A DNA stretch of 64,000 nt. It comes from Pseudomonas karstica (lineage in GTDB: Bacteria; Pseudomonadota; Gammaproteobacteria; Pseudomonadales; Pseudomonadaceae). The notes beneath the pieces were generated by a model. It saw only the letters and a list, made by a program, of their open reading frames with translations, was not told where the DNA came from and made no database searches. Numbering within the stretch: the first letter of the stretch is position 1; every line of letters starts with the position of its first letter. Shown here piece after piece: positions 60,913-64,000 of this stretch. The stretch lies in the NCBI RefSeq assembly GCF_009707515.1, contig NZ_WLYI01000030.1, positions 1 to 64,000 of the forward strand, in the 5' to 3' direction. The position numbers and the translations under genes are program-made.

Positions 60913-61240
60913 CCTGTGTTCTGACGTGCAGGCCTTTATCTTGCCTGTATCACTGCCTCACGGGAACACTGAATTAAAATGCTCGCTGAAGAAGGATGCG
61001 ATCCCTGTGAGAGCCGAGCTTGCCGCGATGGCCACAGGTATCTACACAACGCCTGAAAGTCAGGATTTGTGTAGCCGCTGTCGAGGCACGAGGCTGCGAT
61101 AAGGGCCGCAGGACCTTCAGCAATTTCAAGGCCCAAACGACTGCTGCGCAGCCGATCGCAGGCTGCGCCAGCGGCTACAGGTTTTTCGACAACCTATGGC
61201 CATCGTGGGCAAACCCTGCTCCCACATTGACTGAGCTCAT
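60913..61240. other. Intergenic region between aidB and amn with REP elements
   Basis: These 328 bases carry the amn promoter side and a cluster of REP-like palindromes (61072-61192, listed separately). Around 61000-61050 and 61200-61230 are short stretches such as CTGTGAGAGCCGAGCTTGCC and GTGGGCAAACCCTGCTCCCA that look like decayed copies of the GGAGCGAGCTTGC-type REP. No coding frame is supported. Confidence 0.6.
61072..61192. repeat. Dispersed repeat copy 2 with an inverted GTAGCCGCTG end (BIME-like)
   Basis: 61105-61192 repeats the 48553-48639 element almost exactly. In addition GTAGCCGCTG near 61072 is inverted relative to CAGCGGCTAC near 61170, so the whole block can fold back as a BIME. 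It is non-coding, between aidB and amn. Confidence 0.85.
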
Positions 61241-62893
61241 TCAGGAGATCTGCGGTGTCGACCGGACGACAATACCCTCCACATCCACCCCCCGTGGCAA
61301 GGTCCCATACACCCGCCCCGAAGACGCCCCCAACCGGCTGGCAATAAACCCATCGCTGACACTGGCATTACCCGCCTCCAGCAACAGTTTGGCCTGCAGC
61401 CCCACCGCGATATCTTCTGTGAGTTGTCGGGCACGGTACTGGATGTCCTGGGTGTCCATGAACGCTGACTTGAGCTGTTCGATATGCCGGGCCAGACGCT
61501 TCTCGCCGTGACCGTCCCCCAACTCGACAAACAACACCTCCAGCACTCCAGGCTCTTTCGACAACGCCCGCAGCACATCCAGGCATTGCACGTTGCCGGA
61601 ACCTTCCCACGTAGAGTTAACCGGCGCCTCACGGTACAAGCGCGGCAGGATACTGTCCTCGACATACCCGGCGCCGCCCATGCATTCAGCCGCCTCGTTG
61701 ATCATGGCCGGGGCGCGCTTGCAGATCCAATACTTGCCCACCGCTGTCACCAGCCGGGCGAATTTGGCCTCCTGTTCATCCCCCAGATGATCCAGCGCCT
61801 GCCCCATGCGCAAGCTCAAAGCCAACGCCGCTTCGCTTTCCAGGGCCAAGTCGGCCAGCACGTTCTGCATCAACGGCTGTTCACTGAGCACCCTCCCTCC
61901 TACCAGGCGATGGGCACAATGATGGCTGGCCTGGGTCAGCGCCTGGCGCATCAAGGCGCTGGAGCCGACCATGCAATCGAAGCGGGTCATGGCGACCATT
62001 TCAATAATGGTCGGTACCCCGCGCCCTTCCTCGCCAATCATCCATGCCAATGCCCCGCGAAATTCCACTTCGCTGGAGGCGTTGGAACAATTGCCGAGTT
62101 TGTTTTTCAGGCGCTGGATGTAGAACTGATTGCGCGTGTCATCCGGACGATGCCGGGGCAGCAGGAAACAGGTCAGGCCCTTGTCGGTCTGGGCCAAGGT
62201 CAGGAAGGCATCGCACATGGGCGCCGAGCAGAACCACTTGTGGCCCACCAATTCATAGGCCTGGCCCGGTCCACCTGCGCCCACTGGGTAGGCGCGGGTG
62301 GTGTTGGCCCGAACGTCGGTACCACCCTGTTTCTCGGTCATGGCCATACCGATAGTGGCGCCAGCCTTGTGGTCGATGCCGACATTACGCGGGTCGTATT
62401 CGGTGCTGAGAATTTTCGGCAGCCAGGTTTGGGCCAGGTCCGGCTGCAAGCGCAAGGCCGGAACGCAAGCGAAAGTCATGGTCAGCGGGCAACCGGTGCC
62501 GGCTTCAGCCTGGCTGTGCAAATACGTCATCGCGGCGCGGGCAACATGCGCACCGGGCTGAGGGTGAGCCCAAGGCAGCGATGGCAAGCCATGCTCGACG
62601 GCGGTGCGCATCAGTTCGTGGTAGGCGGGATGAAACTCCACCAGGTCAAGGCGATGGCCATAACGATCATGACTACTGAACACCGGCTTGTTCTGGTTGG
62701 CCAGGAACCCGGCCTCCATCAATGGCCCGCCCGCCAAAGCCCCATAGGCATCGATCCGTTGCTGGGCCCAACCGGCACCGAAGCGACGGGACCACTCTTG
62801 AAGGGGCAAGTCGATGCGGTACAGGTTGATGCCGTCCAAAGAGGGGGGTTGGTTGGTGACGTCGTGGGTTTCGGCGAACTGATGCAGATTCAT
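61241..62893 (-). CDS. aidB: AidB-like acyl-CoA dehydrogenase
   Basis: 550-residue flavoprotein of the AidB branch of acyl-CoA dehydrogenases, linked to protection from alkylating agents; AidB binds DNA and FAD but shows little dehydrogenase activity. Family blocks: AMTEKQGGTDVRANTTRA (FAD region), YELVGHKWFCSAPMCDA, NKLGNCSNASSEVEF and the C-terminal GGAGYVEDSILPRLYREA. AGGAGG lies nine bases ahead of the ATG. It stands alone, with a REP block downstream. Confidence 0.93.
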   Translation of the reverse strand: MNLHQFAETHDVTNQPPSLDGINLYRIDLPLQEWSRRFGAGWAQQRIDAYGALAGGPLMEAGFLANQNKPVFSSHDRYGHRLDLVEFHPAYHELMRTAVEHGLPSLPWAHPQPGAHVARAAMTYLHSQAEAGTGCPLTMTFACVPALRLQPDLAQTWLPKILSTEYDPRNVGIDHKAGATIGMAMTEKQGGTDVRANTTRAYPVGAGGPGQAYELVGHKWFCSAPMCDAFLTLAQTDKGLTCFLLPRHRPDDTRNQFYIQRLKNKLGNCSNASSEVEFRGALAWMIGEEGRGVPTIIEMVAMTRFDCMVGSSALMRQALTQASHHCAHRLVGGRVLSEQPLMQNVLADLALESEAALALSLRMGQALDHLGDEQEAKFARLVTAVGKYWICKRAPAMINEAAECMGGAGYVEDSILPRLYREAPVNSTWEGSGNVQCLDVLRALSKEPGVLEVLFVELGDGHGEKRLARHIEQLKSAFMDTQDIQYRARQLTEDIAVGLQAKLLLEAGNASVSDGFIASRLGASSGRVYGTLPRGVDVEGIVVRSTPQIS

Positions 62894-62982
62894 GACGGGC
62901 CTCCTGGAAAAGTGGCCTCGTTATCTGAAGCCTGATTTTCAGTTAAGCACCGTGCCCCGGGTTAAAAAAGTGGCATAAGCGC

Positions 62983-64000
62983 CTAACTGTCGGCGCTTTC
63001 ACCATCAACCACAGACAACAACCGGCGCTGCAACACCGCTTGCAAGGCGTCAAAACGTACCGGCTTGGCCAGCCGGTCGGTAATGCCAACACCTTGGCAA
63101 CGCTCACGCTCATGAGACGGCAGCGACGCACTCAAAGCAATCAATGGCAACTCGCGACACCCCGGCAACGTACGAATCTGGCAACAAAGAGAGACCCCGC
63201 CCTCAGGTACATCCAGCAGCACGGCATCGAAGGCATCGCCCTGCAATAACGCCAGCGCCGCCGACCCGCTGTCGACCGTCCTCACCCGGTAACCGAGCTT
63301 GAGCAACATGCCGCGTACCGCCAACTGGGCCACGCTGTTGTCGTCCACCAGCAACACCACGCAGTCTTGGGGCGCACGCTGTGTGTCGGGTAGACGGTAA
63401 GGCGCTGAAGGCTCGGCAGAGGCCGCGCTGACCTCAAGCTCCAATTGGAAGCGGCTGCCCCGTCGAGGCTCGGAGTAATGGCTCAAGCGCCCACCCAACA
63501 GTTCGATCAATTGTCGACAAATCGCCAGGCCGATGCCCAGGCCACCGTATTCACGGGTCATGGAACCGTCGAGTTGGAAGAAACGCTGATACAGGGTCGC
63601 CTCATCCAGAGAGACGAAACCGATGCCGGTATCGGTGACAATAAAAGTCAGGCACAGACCGCCGTCGGAATTGGTCAGCCCAACCACCCGCACCCGTACC
63701 GTGCCTTCGCGGGTGAACTTGAAAGCGTTGTCCAGCAGGCACTCCAGGCATTGGGCCAACTTGTCGGCATCGCCTGCCAAGTGATCAGGCAATTGGTGCG
63801 CGACATCAATGGAGAACTCCAGGCCCTTGCTCTGGGCACTGGCCAAGAACCGCTCTCGCAAGGAGTCAAGCAAACCGCGCAAGCTGAATACCTGGGTCTG
63901 GGCGTGGAGGCGCCCGGCTTGCAGTTCGGTGAGGGTGAGGATGCCGTTGACCATGCGCATCATGTCCCGCGCCGAACCCGCTGCGGTTTGCTGGTACCGC
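62983..64000 (-). CDS. Hybrid sensor histidine kinase/response regulator (3' part)
   Basis: Open to the window edge: the frame continues through RYQQTAAGSARDMMRMVNG to position 64000, so the 5' end, including the phospho-His site and sensor, is outside. Visible: the end of the dimerisation helix, a HATPase domain with N-box ECLLDNAFKFT, G1 VTDTGIGFVS and G2 GGLGIGLAICRQL. A C-terminal receiver domain follows (VLLVDDNSVAQ, phospho-acceptor in LLDVPEGG, Lys in AKPVRF). The loop after the acceptor Asp is about three residues shorter than usual. The signal is unknown. Confidence 0.88.
   Translation of the reverse strand, partial: RYQQTAAGSARDMMRMVNGILTLTELQAGRLHAQTQVFSLRGLLDSLRERFLASAQSKGLEFSIDVAHQLPDHLAGDADKLAQCLECLLDNAFKFTREGTVRVRVVGLTNSDGGLCLTFIVTDTGIGFVSLDEATLYQRFFQLDGSMTREYGGLGIGLAICRQLIELLGGRLSHYSEPRRGSRFQLELEVSAASAEPSAPYRLPDTQRAPQDCVVLLVDDNSVAQLAVRGMLLKLGYRVRTVDSGSAALALLQGDAFDAVLLDVPEGGVSLCCQIRTLPGCRELPLIALSASLPSHERERCQGVGITDRLAKPVRFDALQAVLQRRLLSVVDGESADS

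Noticed and set aside
1..64000. CRISPR array, tRNA/rRNA genes, prophage or insertion sequence
   Set aside because: No regularly spaced repeats, cloverleaf-like or rRNA sequences, integrases, transposases or phage structural genes were seen; repeats are limited to REP-type palindromes.

Overview
This window reads as a Pseudomonas chromosome, most likely from the fluorescens group. It has high GC, dense short-gapped operons, Pseudomonas-style REP palindromes, and family-specific gene sets: katB-ankB, cioAB with its small third subunit, quiC fused to a VOC domain, and btsT/cstA-yjiX-yjiA. The glyA, yjiA/yjiX/cstA, radA, ankB, katB, mscL, fpr run resembles the gene order I recall around glyA3-mscL in P. 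aeruginosa. The block at 1.5-7.9 kb looks like an insertion relative to that backbone. All assignments come from reading the sequence; no database search was run. I saw no tRNA, rRNA, CRISPR array, insertion sequence or replication origin.

Layout. 0.1-1.4 kb: glyA. 1.5-7.9 kb: a one-directional catabolic unit on the minus strand, holding a LysR regulator, D-2-hydroxyacid dehydrogenase, RraA-type aldolase, CitMHS carboxylate transporter, HMG-CoA-lyase-like enzyme and family III CoA-transferase. It has a clean LysR box ahead of the dehydrogenase and a Crc/Hfq-type motif at the transporter. 8-11.4 kb: pyruvate/peptide transporter CstA with YjiX and a G3E GTPase. 11.5-18 kb: radA, the peroxide-defence pair katB-ankB with an OxyR-like site, mscL, ferredoxin-NADP reductase and rlmG. 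18.1-20.8 kb: cyanide-insensitive oxidase cioAB plus a 55-residue third gene, with a perfect ANR box upstream. 21.1-25 kb: an MFS exporter, then a large toxin-like gene split by a frameshift at a run of nine C.

25.1-28.8 kb: a three-subunit molybdenum aldehyde oxidoreductase (Pao-like). 29.5-32 kb: purine permease and trmA. 32.1-37.7 kb: a quinate/shikimate module (aroQ, quinate/shikimate dehydrogenase, TetR regulator, quiC, MFS importer) with a palindromic operator. Together these enzymes would convert quinate or shikimate to dehydroquinate and dehydroshikimate, then to protocatechuate.

37.7-64 kb is mostly housekeeping and scattered accessory genes: lipoproteins, a YpfJ-type peptidase, an alpha/beta hydrolase, tesB, an HDAC-like amidohydrolase, a BaiN-type flavoprotein, rhlE, an EamA exporter divergent from an Lrp regulator, a DnaQ-like exonuclease with a NYN protein, hrpB, fieF, a second Lrp regulator, an rluE-type pseudouridine synthase, amn, aidB, and a hybrid sensor kinase cut by the window end.

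The best leads for something new are the frameshifted toxin with its ChaN/EreA-like C-terminus, the carboxylate catabolic cluster of unknown substrate, and a possible small RNA at 57.7-57.9 kb.
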